Shown here piece after piece: positions 13,201-62,460 of a stretch of 64,000 bases of DNA (position 1 is the stretch's first letter; every line of letters begins with the position of its first letter). The notes under the pieces are model-generated. The model did not search any database and was not told the DNA's origin. It saw only the letters and a program-made list of their open reading frames with translations. The position numbers were made by a program, and so were the translations under genes. Source of the DNA: Vitellaria paradoxa (Eukaryota > Streptophyta > Magnoliopsida > Ericales > Sapotaceae); contig CM034243.1 of NCBI GenBank assembly GCA_019916065.1, positions 23,338,147 through 23,402,146 on the forward strand, written 5' to 3'.

Positions 13201-13261
13201 TCTCTTTAAGAGGCATTTATTTGATTAGTCACCTTCTCACTCCGCAGGATATGGTTACTAA
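7211..13261 (+). CDS. CPN60B: RuBisCO large subunit-binding protein subunit beta (plastid chaperonin 60 beta)
   Basis: This is a group I chaperonin subunit of the plastid stroma. It forms 60-kDa rings with alpha subunits and folds imported proteins, including the Rubisco large subunit, using ATP. Coding exons: 7211-7450, 7542-7667, 8013-8150, 8253-8348, 8534-8776, 8871-9105, 9294-9463, 9542-9619, 9712-9783, 9884-9988, 10293-10385, 10507-10599, 13018-13141, 13248-13261. Phases join to an unbroken 608-aa protein, normal for the family. Residues 1 to about 60 are a Ser/Arg-rich transit peptide without acidic residues except one Asp; the mature part begins near [12 protein letters not shown]. The ATP-site GDGTTT is at 149-154, the catalytic Asp equivalent in VEDALNAT at about 460, the GGG loop at 476-478, and the C-terminus is SGYGY. 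The ATG is the first in the frame after the acceptor at 7196. Intron 9 uses a GC donor and intron 12 (10600-13017) is swollen by transposon debris. The gene looks intact. Family assignment is secure; beta rather than alpha rests on overall similarity to known plant beta subunits. Confidence 0.97.
9784..9883 (+). other. GC-AG intron (CPN60B intron 9)
   Basis: Exon 9 ends ACA AAG and the intron begins GCAAGT; the next exon starts after TTTGCAG at 9884 with GCG GCT GTA. Only this join keeps the conserved NATK-AAVEEG chaperonin sequence. AG|GCAAGT is the usual form of the rare GC donor class. No nearby GT donor preserves the frame. Confidence 0.88.
10010..10117 (+). repeat. 54-bp tandem duplication in CPN60B intron 10
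   Basis: CTTAGATATAACTA at 10010 recurs at 10064. The two 54-bp units (10010-10063 and 10064-10117) differ by only a few bases, indicating a recent local duplication. It is wholly intronic. Confidence 0.85.
11020..12640 (-). mobile_element. Degenerate RTE-type LINE in CPN60B intron 12, antisense
   Basis: Read on the - strand, the 3' end is at 11025-11090: a GACCCCAACGAATTTGG block followed by a GTTGA-type tail, the form shared by plant RTE LINEs and Au-like SINEs. 11230-11450 resembles the reverse complement of the C-terminal part of RTE ORF2 (the region that in the 53730 copy encodes LLYGSECW...RMLRWMCG). 12200-12620 resembles the reverse complement of the palm domain region. Homology is judged by eye against the better preserved copy and general knowledge of plant RTEs; no open frame survives. 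It accounts for most of the 2.4-kb intron. Confidence 0.5.
11571..11895. other. Organelle-like insert (possible NUMT) within the intron 12 LINE relic
   Basis: This block is clearly GC-richer than its neighbours (contains CTACCCGGGCGCGCTTCTTC and GGCTCGGGAACAGC) and reads like plant mitochondrial intergenic DNA, for example repeated ACTAGTAGA and GGCGTAGGTTATGACTTG. The edges coincide with the interruption of RTE-like sequence. No gene is recognised in it. Mitochondrial origin is inference from style and composition. Confidence 0.4.
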
Positions 13262-13880
13262 ACCACCGTAGAAGGTTGTGGGTGGGGACTAGAGATGAAA
13301 AGATGATGCTGCAATTGGTGGTAAACACAATCTCTCCTGCCAAGTGTCCTCGTTTTGTTTTGTTTTGTTTTTTCTTTTTGGGTTGGGGGGGGGGGGGTGG
13401 TGTAAAAGTCGTCCTTGAGAACTGGTAGGAAGCATTTGATGAGGGTAGGGGTTTTAGCCTGTTATTAGAGTCCGGCATGTAGCAACTTGCAATTGGATCT
13501 GTAATTTAACAGTGATGATGAATTGAGTGCAAAAGAATTTTTTTGGGTTAATGAAAAAAGAAAATTTTCTTCTTTGGCTTGTACTCGAGTATGTTCTTGA
13601 ATGGTAAAGCACAGCGGAGTTAGTGTGTATCTTATGCCTAGTGCTTCGCATGGGAGACAATTTCGTGATTCGAGAGAGAGAGAGGGGGGGGGGGGGGAAT
13701 AACTTGCGCTGATTTATTGCTTCGTACATAAGATACAATGAATTTGGGGGCTTCAATCGAACTTGTTGAGGGTTTAATTTGTTAGCATTTTGTAATCTTG
13801 CAAACGTATGGGTGTGGGTGTATGTATATATATGGGTGTTTATATTTTACTTCTATCTTGCTGTCAAATTAATGCAAGGC
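13262..13880 (+). other. 3' UTR and downstream region of CPN60B
   Basis: After the TAA at 13259-13261 the sequence is T/G-rich, as in plant 3' UTRs. G runs occur near 13387 and 13687. No canonical AATAAA stands out and the cleavage site cannot be placed; a transcript of several hundred bases of UTR is plausible. The two open frames on the opposite strand here are products of low-complexity sequence. Confidence 0.5.
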
Positions 13881-14291
13881 TATTAACATCAAGTACTTCT
13901 CCACTTTCTTAAAATATAATGGGAAAGTCATTTTTAAAATTTTTTCTTAAAATATAATTGATACTCGGGGGTGTTTGGGTGTTTAAATTTTATAAGAAGT
14001 TACGAACTGTTTTAAATTTTTACTAGCTTTTGGTTATTTTTCGTTACACTTTTGTGAAAACTTTTTTATAAATTTTTATCAATTCTTATAAACTTTTATT
14101 GATTCTTGTCAATTTATGTTAATATTTTTATAAATTTTTTATCCAAAATGATTCGAACGAATCATTGGATTACGATCGAATATGTCTTGTCTTTTGTAGG
14201 ATATTTTGAGTTTGTTTTTTAAATGCTAAAAAGTGAATGAATTATTATACTTTTATTAACTTTTTATTTTTTAAATACCCCCTTGATTGAA

Positions 14292-14323
<32 letters not shown>

Positions 14324-17246
14324 AAAGGACTACTCTTAATTTTTCTCTCCACATTATTTTTTTTTTCATTTAATAAATTAAAGATATATATTGTAGAGTA
14401 AGGAAAGTTAATGAAGACGCGAATTTATGGTTGTTCTTAACAAAGCAGAGGTTTATGAAAAATTAATATTACAACGAATTAGAAAAATAATAAAATTTAA
14501 TAGAGATTCTATTATGAACTTGAAATGATAGAAATGGATAAGAAATTAGTAAGATACGGTGTGTAATGAGGGATGAAATTAGGAATTTTTGTAAGTGGTA
14601 GCAAAATTAAATAAATATCAACACCACGGATTTTTTGAATGATAATTAAAAAATGATAATTAAAAAATGATAACTAAAAAAAAAAAGAAAAAGAAAAATA
14701 AAAGTTATATACTTTTAAAACATAATGTCTTCACAAGTGTTTTGAAATAGCACAAGTAGATAAGTAATACAATTAATGTAAATAATCAATAATTATAAAA
14801 TATAATAGCATAAATTATTTAATATCATAAAATGCATATTATTAATCCAAACATGAATATTATATGCAATAAAATAAAGTATTAAAATCAATTAGAATCA
14901 ATTCATAATTTAGCCGCAAAATATTTAGTTATTTTTTGAAGAGATAAGATTGAATCTTGATTTTTGATTTTGATATGAATTCATTGTAAGTTGAAGATGG
15001 AGCTTTAGCGTACGTTAAAATGATATATTGACTGGGAGATGATGAGATTTGGGAGATAGAGAGATGAGGCGTAAAAAATAAATAAATAAAAAGTTGAAAG
15101 ACTCTTGGTGTGGGTTGGCTTTGGTTGAAACGAGAGAGAGAGAGAGCAGTATCTTCAGAAAATATCATGCTTTTGCTTTCAAACACACTCCTTAGCTTAC
15201 TCAATATATAAGTGTGTGGGAATTTAGACTCCAAAGTGCATGAGTGCTCGGGGTAACATTCTAAATTTGCGAATCATCCCCACATGGAGTTATTTGGTTT
15301 AGAAATCTATGCTTAAGGTGACAAAACTTGGGTTCTTTTGAAAAAATGATTACATCAAAAAGAAGTTATAGAGAAAGATGTGCAGTTGGAAGGTTTTGAA
15401 GATGATTGTGATCGTCCAAAATTTAAACATTAAAATTAAGAAAACATTAAAATAAAATAATGCAATAAAGATTTGGCCCCAAATAAACTCCCAAAGTGAT
15501 ATTGGCATTACAATTTAACTCAAACCAACGACAACAAAAATACTATTTGATGTATAAAATAGTCGAATTCAATTCTAGTTGGACATTTTGGAAGAGTTAA
15601 TCTACCTAAAGGTGCCATCGAAAGGAGCAACCTCTATACGTGGCATGTAGACTCAAGGTCTTAACAATCTAAGGATGTTTTCTAAAGTATCCAACTTAGA
15701 ATTAAATTGCCACAATGAAGGAAAGTTGGAATCCATTTCAATAGTTATGAAAAATTAATTTCAGTTTGGATAAGATATTGAATTGAACGCTTAGCGTGTA
15801 TAAACTAAGTTTGTGCATAAATACCTTAACTAAAGCAACATGTATACAAAAACAAGATCTTAACACAAGAGTTAAACCATTATAACATTACCCAAATAAT
15901 TCATTAGGAAACTTTAAAGAAAATCTAGCAACCCAACCATAAAAATTGAGATTTTACACCATAAAAAAACTCCTTTCAACCTCCATGTTCATCAATTTGG
16001 AACCAAGAAAAAAGCTAAGCTACATACATGAAAATAAAGAGAAAACTATATATTAAAGAAACTAAAAGAAAGCTTACATGAAATGGAAATCTAACATAAG
16101 AAATGGAAGGGAAGAGGGAAAACCCTAAGAGAGGATATTCCAAAGCTAAAAAGTTATCCAAAAACCATCCTAAGTTTGCCCTTATATAGGTAGGTTACAT
16201 TTACGTGAAAAGACCAAAAATCAAGTTAAAAAATGCAGAAAAATTCATTTTTACTAGCTGACGTGCACATGGGAGACCTTGGGCATGCGCATGTGAGGCA
16301 TCAACCATAGGATTTTGGGAGCTAACATCGGGTTTGATGTCAACTCCAAACTTCTGAACCATTAGATTAAAATCTAATGGTTCAAATGCATATATATAAT
16401 TTTTAGATAAAAAAAAAAAATACTTGAATAAGTTTAGACTGTTGAATTTCAATCTAATAATCCATACACTTGATGTCATAAAGCTAAAGCATGGTCACTG
16501 TTAGCTTCCCCTTTCTCAGTCATGCACACGGCTGCATATAAAAAATTTTAGATTTTCACTGTGGCGGCCGGAGATAAAGGCTTATTCCTACACGTGTCTG
16601 CACGTAGTGAGGGTTGTCGCGGCTGTGTATACTTGTATATTTGGCTATGTCTATGGCTATTTTGCACACATGTGTCTGAGGGATTTGGGGTAGAGCCGGT
16701 GTGCTTGTGTACCAGTTGATAGTCAGTGCACATCTTAACCATTGCTTTTTGAATAGGATATAAACATCTAAGACCTCTGGTGATTTGGATAAATCACACT
16801 AGTTCCTAGATGTAGGAATCAGTAAAAAAACTGCACTGGCTATCAACCGATGCACTGACTCTATTCTAAATCCGTGTCTTGAGTGTCTTGCACGAGATGG
16901 TGTTGTTTTGGCGTGTCTATGAGGTGTCCAACATGTTTGAGGACCTTTTTTTGGTTGGCTGCCCATCTGGATTGGTGTTTATACTCTAAAAAATTTTGAT
17001 TTAAATGGTTTTTTTTTTGTTAGATTTGTTCCCTTTTTAAAGTAAACAATAGATTTTAATTGAATGTATTGCATTTGATCTATTTTAGTTTATAATTATA
17101 AATTTATATTTCACTGTATTTCAAAATAGCGGTTAAACTAACCCTTAAATGTAAAGACGTGCGGTGTAGTTTTAACTTGGTGAACAAAAAATTGTATCAA
17201 CAGGGAACAAACGAACAATTTATTAATTCCACCACTTAAATTCTAG
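13881..17246. other. Intergenic region with MITE-like and LTR-like remnants
   Basis: No gene is supported. 13967-14283 has inverted ends (GGGGGTGTTTGGGTGTTTAAA at left; right end reverse complement AGGGGGTATTTAAA) and may be a hAT-like MITE. A TA microsatellite is at about 14296-14325. 15407-16400 may be an LTR relic on the - strand: on that strand a CTATATAAGGG TATA-like motif (16182-16192) is followed by a TAGGGTTTTCC leader. A perfect inverted repeat lies at 16356-16383. The rest is AT-rich without recognisable features. Confidence 0.35.
16356..16383. repeat. Perfect 13-bp-arm inverted repeat
   Basis: GAACCATTAGATT, a two-base spacer AA, then AATCTAATGGTTC: a perfect 28-bp hairpin in intergenic DNA. 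It sits just upstream (on the - strand) of the LTR-like remnant. No factor is assigned. Confidence 0.8.
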
Positions 17247-18479
17247 CATTACTAGAAATACAGGTTTAGCAGATTGAAAAGTTGAGCAACCGCCTTTTGG
17301 CAATCACAAAAAGTGTATTAGCGACCACTTTTGGCAGTCGCAAAGTTAGGGGTCGCTAATTATCTGTGACTGGAGTATTCACGACGAAAATATTTACAGC
17401 GGTTGCTAATATGTCATGCACGACTGGTTTATCGACTGCCAAAAGCAGTTGCTAATACTGCCATTATATTCTGTACAGAATCTCTCTTTCTCCCCATTTC
17501 TCCCCCCTTCTCTTTCTTTTCCTTTGCCCAACTCTCTGGTGTGTCTCCTTGTCGTTCGCCACCGATTGCTACTGTCAGGTAAGTCCTCTCTTTCCTTCCC
17601 CCTCATCCCTCCCCAGTTCTTAATCTTTATGTCCAATTTTCTCTCTCTCTTTTTTTTTTTTCAGTTTTGTTTTTTGTTTTTTTTTTTTTTTTGTTAGATA
17701 TAGAGCTGGGAAAAAAACAGTTAACTCCATTCCTTCATTAGGTATGCTTTTATATATATATATATATATATATATTATTTTTTTAAATTTTTTTGTTCTT
17801 GGATGTGAATGGGACTGGGAAATATATATGTGTGTGTGTTGTTCAATTTTAGTTTTTTTTTTTAATTTTTGTGTTAGGGAAATATTGGAAAATTTTCTGA
17901 TGTTGGAATTATTATTTTGCTAGAAGTGACGGATTTTTTATTAGGTTGGGTTCCTCTTGATCGATCTACAATCATCAGGTAAGTTTTTTTTTTTTTTTTT
18001 TTTCTCTCTTTTTGTATACTATTTGTTTTTTAATTTTTTTGTTCTTGCATGTGAATGTAACTTAGGGAAAAATATATATGTTATTTAATTTCTATTTTTT
18101 TTATTGTTGTGTTAATGAAATTTTGAGAAATTTTCTATTGTTGTACTAATTATAAGTTGATGATGTAATTTTTTATATTATTTTCTTTTTTTATTTTTTT
18201 GTGCTAATAAAATATTGGGAATTTGATGATATTGTATTTACTGTTGGTGAGGTGATGGTGGTGAGATTGGAAGTGAAGAGGATGAGTTTGTGATTGGGGG
18301 TTTGTATTTCGGGATTATGGAAGTGAGGGGTAGAAACTGTTTTTAATTTTTAATTTTTTTTGCAATTAAAAATCAATTAAAATCAATGTTTTTATTTTTT
18401 TTTGTCTTATATAACATTTTAATTAAAAATATAAATTTTTTTATAATATATATATTATTTGCATTCATTAAAATAATTA

Positions 18480-19415
18480 TAAATTAAATAAAAAAGCAAT
18501 TAATGGTATAATAACTAGATAAGTTAATTAATGTTGCATTAGTTAGATTAAATTATGATATTCATAATATTAAATAATAATATTACAAATATTAAAATTA
18601 GGTAAATAATAATATTAAATTAATAATATTAAGTTAATAGAATATTATTATTTGCTAAAATATTAAATAATGGAATACAATATTGATAATATAGTTAATT
18701 TACTTTAAATTAAATTAGTTGGATTAATGTTGTACCGGCTATATTAAATTAGTTAAACTATTAAAAATATTATTATTATTTAAAATATTAAATAATGGAT
18801 TATAATATTGATAATAGAATTAATTTAATTTAAATTAAATTAGTTGGATTAATATCATACTAGCTATATTAAATTAGTTAAATTTTTAAAAATATTATTA
18901 TCATTTGAAATATTAAATAAGGAATTGATTAATGATATGATAAACAATAAAATTAATTCATATTACATTAATTAGTTAAATTAAATTATGATCTTCATAA
19001 TATTAAATAATAATATTAAAAATATTAAGTAATAACAATATTCAAATTGTAATATTAAGTTAATAAAATATTAATATAGTTAATTTAGTTTAAACTAAAC
19101 TAGTTGGATTAATATCATACTGGCTATATTAAATTAGTTAAATTGTTAAAAATATTATTATTTAAAGTATTGAATAATGAATTGATTAATGGTATAATAA
19201 ACAAATAAATTAATTCATGTTGCAATTATTAGTTAAATTAAATCATGATCTTCATAATATTAAATAATAATATTAAAAATAATTACGTAAATAATATTAT
19301 TAAATTAGTAATATCAAGTTAATAAAAATATTAATATAATTAATTTAGTTAAATTATTAAATAATGGATTAAAATATTGATAATATAATTAATATCAATA
19401 TTAATTTAGTTAACC
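18480..19415. repeat. AT-rich imperfect tandem repeats inside the CACTA-like element
   Basis: The phrase TTCATAATATTAAATAATAA recurs near 18560, 18993 and 19250, and GGCTATATTAAATTAGTTA recurs near 18736, 18862 and 19118. Spacings of about 126 and 256 bp imply repeated partial duplication. The block is almost pure A/T and non-coding. Confidence 0.7.
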
Positions 19416-19559
19416 CTCGCTCGCAGAACTGAGGGTTGTAGGGCTCCCACAAAGAGGGGACTCAGCACTTTACGCAGGTTTGCTATGAGGTAAAATGTTA
19501 GCCTATCACATAAAAATTTCGTTTATTTTCATGTCATACAATAATATACTATTAACATA

Positions 19560-20070
19560 TAATTTTCCATTCAACAGAAGGCAAAGGAAGGTTAGAGAAC
19601 TGATCAGATGGCCATGTGGTTAGCAAATCAATGTGACAATTCACCGGAGGTTCAGGCCATGCGGATAATTAATTTATATGTTTTGGCTAATGAGCATATT
19701 GAATTTTGTTTTATATAATTTAGTTACTTATATTTCTTATCCATCTTTTCCTTTTACCCTTACGATCAGTTTGAGGCACGTTTGGCCGAGCTGCTGCCAA
19801 ATGAGAGGGAGTCCGAGGAGAAAAGAGATGAGATATTTTTCTTTGTCGTCAGACGTGACGGCCACGGATACATGCTCACGCAGGGCATAGGTATTCCATT
19901 CCAGCTCATCGCATGAGCAAAGTCATCCTCTCAGACCAGATGTCACAACAAGAACCTTCTTCAAATCCTTCATGCAGAGATGGACACGTGAGAGGTGTCG
20001 CTTTAGGCTAAGATGATGACTGAGATGCAGAGACGCTTATCTCAGAGTTAGAGCCCTCTCCCCCTCCTCA
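19560..20070 (+). pseudogene. Fragment of a CACTA-associated ORF (C-terminal part)
   Basis: In broken frames one can read VVRRDGHGYMLTQG followed by a region ending in a basic/Met-rich segment (MMTEMQRRL). This resembles the C-terminal part of the plant proteins carried by CACTA elements, where a similar G-Y-motif precedes a Met/Gln/Arg-rich coiled coil. Frames shift and stops occur, so it cannot make a protein. Assignment is tentative and depends on its position inside the TIRs. Confidence 0.35.
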
Positions 20071-20809
20071 AGTTAGAAATATTAATTTTCGTATTTATAA
20101 CTAATTAAAATTTTATAAATTTATTTATTTGTGTTTTGTTGTCACGTTCTCATTCGGTTATTGTTTCATTAAAAACTCGGACGATAGCAGCTAGCCTTTT
20201 TGGAATGGATTAGGGTGATTGTGATCGGTTTATTTTGTTTTTTTATATTTTATAAATTAATTGTTTGTAATTAAATTTCGTACTTTTTTGTATATATAAA
20301 TAACATTTTTTTTGTTTTATTTTATTTACAAAATTTTCTATTACATGTGCACTTTAAATTATAATCAAATTAAATTAATTTAGAAACAAATATTTACAAA
20401 TAAATAACATAAATAATAAATACATTTAACAAAATTAATAAAAAAATAATTTAAATAATTTAAAAATTAAAATATAATGTTTTAAAAAATAAAAAACTTA
20501 TTACGACCATTTCTAGCGATTGCTTATAACAAAAAAACGACCACTACTATCCACCCGCCAAATGGGTGGGAATTGGCCAAGTTTACGAGAAAGGAGTAGC
20601 GACTGCTTCTAACGCAAAAGCCCTAATCAGTAACTCGCCGGCGGTCGCCATTGTTGTCGCAAATACAGTAGTGACTGCCTAAGCGATCGTTAATAGTTTT
20701 TAGCAACGGACCGAATGCGACCTCTTGTTGGGGTCATTAAGTTGTCGCTAAAACATATTAGCGATCGCTTTGGCATTTTTGGTGACCACCACCCCATTTT
20801 CCAGTAATG

Positions 20810-23800
20810 CAGACAATATTATTTTTAAAAATTAATAAAATAAATTATAATTATTTAATAACTAAATAAACAATTAATTAATGATGATGCTGCAAAATAA
20901 GAGTTTCGGTTCAATCCTAAATAATACTCGACTCTTTATAAAAATAAAAGCAATAAAATAAAATTATAAATTAAACGAATTAATAAAACATAGTCCAAGC
21001 TCATAAATAAGAATTGGTACTGCAAATATGATGGGTGTAAAAATAATAGTTTCATTTTACTATTCACCATCTTCTTCTTTGATTCTCATATACATATATC
21101 AAACATATTAACATCTCAATCAAATACAATTCATGCAATATATCCACATCAATCATATAGTATGTAGTAACAAAATCGAGTGCAACAAAAAATTATATAT
21201 CTCTAACCTCACAAGAACAGCATGCCTGGAAGTTCGAAAATTTCGAAAAACCAACGACGATCATTTCTAACACCCCAATATCAAACTAATCCTTTCAATA
21301 TCCTCAATCAAACTCTAATTGAACTTTGGAGGAAGTGGATGATCAATTTGATATAGGACGTCCTTCACCAACTCTTCTCTCCCTCCTCTAGTTTTCTGTT
21401 CTTCTACTTAAACACACACATATATATGTATATGCATATATAATCAAGAATCTTTCAAGAGGAAGAGAAAAGCAGAATGTGGCCATGGTCGATGAGGCTA
21501 TGATCTAGAGTAAGCATAGGGTGGCTTGACTACATAAGCTATCTGCATCTTTTTGTAAGTTACTAATCTACTAGCGCGAAAAACCACCATTTGCACGAAT
21601 CTAAAGACTCTTAACCCATGTTTACCCATGCCCTCTATTTTAGTACCTCTCAATCCCAATCACAATTAATAATTCAAAACCATCTCAATGTGGTATAATT
21701 CCAACTAATATCATTATAAAAACAATCAAAATTGACTCAATGAGATCTTAGATAGTCCTAGTTAATTAAAATTTTCTTAGTTAAAACTGGTTTCAAATAT
21801 TTGTTATACTCATTATATTTATAGATAGCAATCCTAATTTATGGATTTGGGTTAAGTATTGCTTTAATTTAGGTTATTGTTTTATGTATTTGTTTTGGCT
21901 ATTATCTCTCAGAACTTAGTTATATTTAGGATTGAGCCCTAAAACTTGATTTTGTAGCATTTTTATTATTTATTTATTTAGTTAATGATTAATTAATTAA
22001 AATTTATTTTATTCAAAAATAAACAGAGTCTAGAATTTATATTGTGGGATCAACTAATTGGTTCAACTGTTCTTGTACACTTGATTTTGAACTTACAAAC
22101 TTAAAATTACACTGCATAATGTTATTCTTAAGAGTTTAGTTACTGCAATTCTAAGATATGATCAGATATCATAAAATACAAACAAGATGTTCGTAAGACT
22201 GTTGCGGGGTTCGAGAGAAGTCCACCTGAAATCTTAGGAAATTCGCTTAAGCTAAATCCACAATTCTTAAAACTATACTTGAAGACTTATTTTGCTCGAG
22301 ATTTTGAGTTTTATGCACTTGAAAACACCTAAAGAATGTTTCCTATTGCCCAACGAGTAGTGGCAGAATTAAGAATTTTTCCTAGTCGTGGTGTAAAATT
22401 TTTTCTAATATTCTAAATAAAATTTAATTTTTCATAGTATTCTACATAAAATTTTTCTTAGGTATAGAATTTTTCCTAGGTGTAGCGTAAAATTTTTCCT
22501 GGTGTTCTAAATAATTTTTTTTTAATGTGAATTTTTCTTAATATATGTATACAATTTTTTTTTTTTTGAAATTTCAAGTGTGGCGACTGCCACCCCTTAG
22601 ATGAGTGTGGCTCCGTCTCTGCCAATAAAGTTAAAAACACAAATAGAAAAGTTTTTCACGATTCAAGGAACTATGAAATCATGAGAGTCTACTTAATTCC
22701 ATCTAAGCTTGGAATATATTTGGACTTTATACGGAAACATACTCCGTAGGGTATAAAGCATCAATTCTTCTAGAAAGAAGAAGATCATTTTATTTAGTGT
22801 ACTTTAAGAAACTTCTCTTAACCTAGACACGAAAGATTATTTTTCAAATTTTGCGTGTGAATTTTTCAAATGAGTTCAAAGGCGTGAGTATATTCTTCAC
22901 CAGATGCAACTAAAGATTATTCTTTACGTGTTAGAGAAAACAACTATTGTAATTGGCGTGAGAAATAATAAAAAAGTACACGGTGTATGCTACCATGATC
23001 TTTCTCATAACTATTGGATCATAGTGGAGATTTTTTTAGTGACTTGAGATTTTTCACCCTTTGTTGTAACAAATTTTCTCATTAATTCTATATTTTCAAT
23101 CTCTTTATTTTTTGCATTATGAGATTGGTTATTATTATTATTTAATTGTTTAATAATCCATAACTAACACCCCCAAAAAAACAAATTTTTAAATTTTTTT
23201 TTTAATGAAGCCAAAAGTGCAGAAAACTGCCCACCAGAAATTATAGTATACTTGCAACAAATTTGCATTCACTCACCACTAGAACAAGAAGAAAACCAAT
23301 GTTATTGTTGTTATTATCACCATCATCAAAACAAATGCGTTGTCAACTATTTACCCCAATCTAGTTTTAGGCAGTTATATTACACTTCTCTTTTTTTTTT
23401 TAATAATTATAAATGCATTTAGAGTGATAAAAAGTGAAATAAAATAAAATAAAATGAAATAAATTATAAATTTATAATTAGTGCAGTGAAATAAAAAGTA
23501 AATAACTTTTAGAATTTTTTAGTATTTCTCATCGTTTTTCAAAATTTTTTAATCAGTCCAAATGAAACCTATATCTATATATTTTGATTTTGACAGATGA
23601 GTTATACTTGAGTTTGACTGCGTGCACGGCAACCAACCGGTCAAAGCGAGATGAGTGACTCGCCAGATTTTTTGATCAGTAATCACCAATTAACTGTTTT
23701 TCCGGTCGACCAATTAAAACCTATCAAAAGTAATCTCCTAAAATATACCACCTTCTAGTTTGTGCCCAAACATGTAAAATTTTCATCCAATGGTTAAGAC

Positions 23801-24400
23801 TTGCTTTGAAACCAATCACCGTAGAATTTTCCAGTTACAACCAACCACCTGTGTACAGTTTCTTCAAGCAATGGATAATTCCCCAAGTCCAACTGACCGA
23901 AATCTTTAAGGAAGGTCATCCAATCCAGGCCTCCCAAGTTAAAACGATACAAAACAAAACACCAAAAATAAAAAAAAAAAAAAAAAAACGGAGAGAGAGA
24001 GAGAGAGAGAGAAGCATTGTTAAACTAAAGGGCGGATCCAGGAAAGGTAAATGTTTTTTTTTGGGGGTGGGGTAAGTAAGTAAAGGAAAATGGTGATAAT
24101 TATGTAATTCGGTGTCTCTCACACATTAAGTACTATTTTCACATTCTGTAGCAACTGATTGGTTTAAAATTAACCACACCCCGAACATGTTTGGCTTTAT
24201 TCATATATCGATCTATCTATCAATCTATTTATTTATCTGCATTCTCAAAAGCTATCCACAACAGTCTCCTCCTATTAATGATAATTACTGACCCACGTAA
24301 ATATATCATTACTAAGACGAACCTATTCCTTAAAACTACACAGGGCAACCCTCCCAACCCCCCCCCCAATATATAGATATATATATATATATATGTATTT
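20810..24400. other. Intergenic region between the two convergent genes
   Basis: No gene is supported. 22340-22620 contains three variants of a short repeated phrase (TAAAATTTTTCCT... and GTGTTCTAAATAA...) ending in a GTGGCTCCGTCTCTGCC motif common in plant MITE-type repeats. A GA microsatellite is at 23992-24012, a CCCCCCC run near 24360 and a TA microsatellite at about 24374-24395. The remaining sequence is AT-rich and unremarkable. Confidence 0.5.
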
Positions 24401-24404
24401 AGCT

Positions 24405-24811
24405 TTAGTTCTAGAAACAATTTCCAAACCACCAACATAGGTCAACAAATAATAAAAATCATTCAATAAAAGAGTGTTACAAGAATAAAATACATGCTAC
24501 AAGAATGACCTTCCAAAGGTAAACTGCTTCTGTAGATAAAACAGGCTAAACTCAAATTCTATAGTAATAATTTCCTTAATTTCATGACCTCTCTCAGTCT
24601 CAACTTCCTTAGTATTTCCCCTAAATGCCGCATGGTTGGGAATGAATCAAATTTCTGAATTTACCATTAAATTTTTGTTGATAAAGAGCGAAGTGAAGGC
24701 AGTAATATGCTCTCGTAAAGCCTCGACTCAAATTTGAGGGAACGAAGAACCTCTTGACTTCAGAAAAACTGGGTAATTGAGGTGGCATATTCCACCAGAG
24801 CAGTTGTGTAT
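24405..24811 (-). other. 3' UTR region of the lysyl-tRNA synthetase gene
   Basis: Sequence after the stop codon (TAG, 24814-24812 on the - strand) is unique-looking and less AT-rich than the intergenic DNA beyond it, consistent with a 3' UTR of a few hundred bases. The end point is arbitrary because no clear polyadenylation signal was identified. Confidence 0.4.
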
Positions 24812-62337
<37,526 letters not shown>

Positions 62338-62460
62338 CTTCTGATTCTCCTCTCCCCTCTTACGTCTCTATGCAATCCGTCAGGTTCTACAGAACAGGGC
62401 AGTAGCTGGATTGTGGCAGGGGACCGAAACTACACTTTATTTTTTGCATCACATTAAAAT
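62338..62460 (-). promoter_or_regulatory. Leader and core promoter region of the lysyl-tRNA synthetase gene
   Basis: On the - strand the 120 bp before the ATG are mixed-composition, GA-rich near the start codon (GAGGGGAGAGGAGAATCAGAAG), and preceded by AAAAAATAAAGTG, a possible weak TATA. The abrupt change to A/T-only DNA at 62460 marks the likely edge of the functional promoter. Housekeeping-type control is inferred. Confidence 0.4.

Larger units (their letters stand above)
17247..20809. mobile_element. CACTA-like (En/Spm) transposon, non-autonomous
   Basis: The left terminus CATTACTAGAAATA and right terminus TTTTCCAGTAATG are inverted (CATTACT[A/G]GAAA), a one-base variant of the CACTACNAGAAA ends of plant CACTA elements. 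The flanking trinucleotides TAG/CAG are close to a 3-bp duplication. Both subterminal 200-300 bp are full of short GCGACTGC / TTAGCGAC / GGTCGC motifs in both orientations (17290-17450 and 20500-20790), the transposase-binding subterminal repeats of this class. The interior is an AT-rich tandem-repeat block plus a short fragment of coding-like sequence near 19570-20060. No transposase is present, so the copy depends on others. Confidence 0.72.

Noticed and set aside
17416..17697. Open frames on both strands near 17.4-17.7 kb
   Set aside because: They are low-complexity (TCTCTTTC and poly-T) sequence inside the CACTA-like element; the protein is only Phe/Leu/Ser runs.
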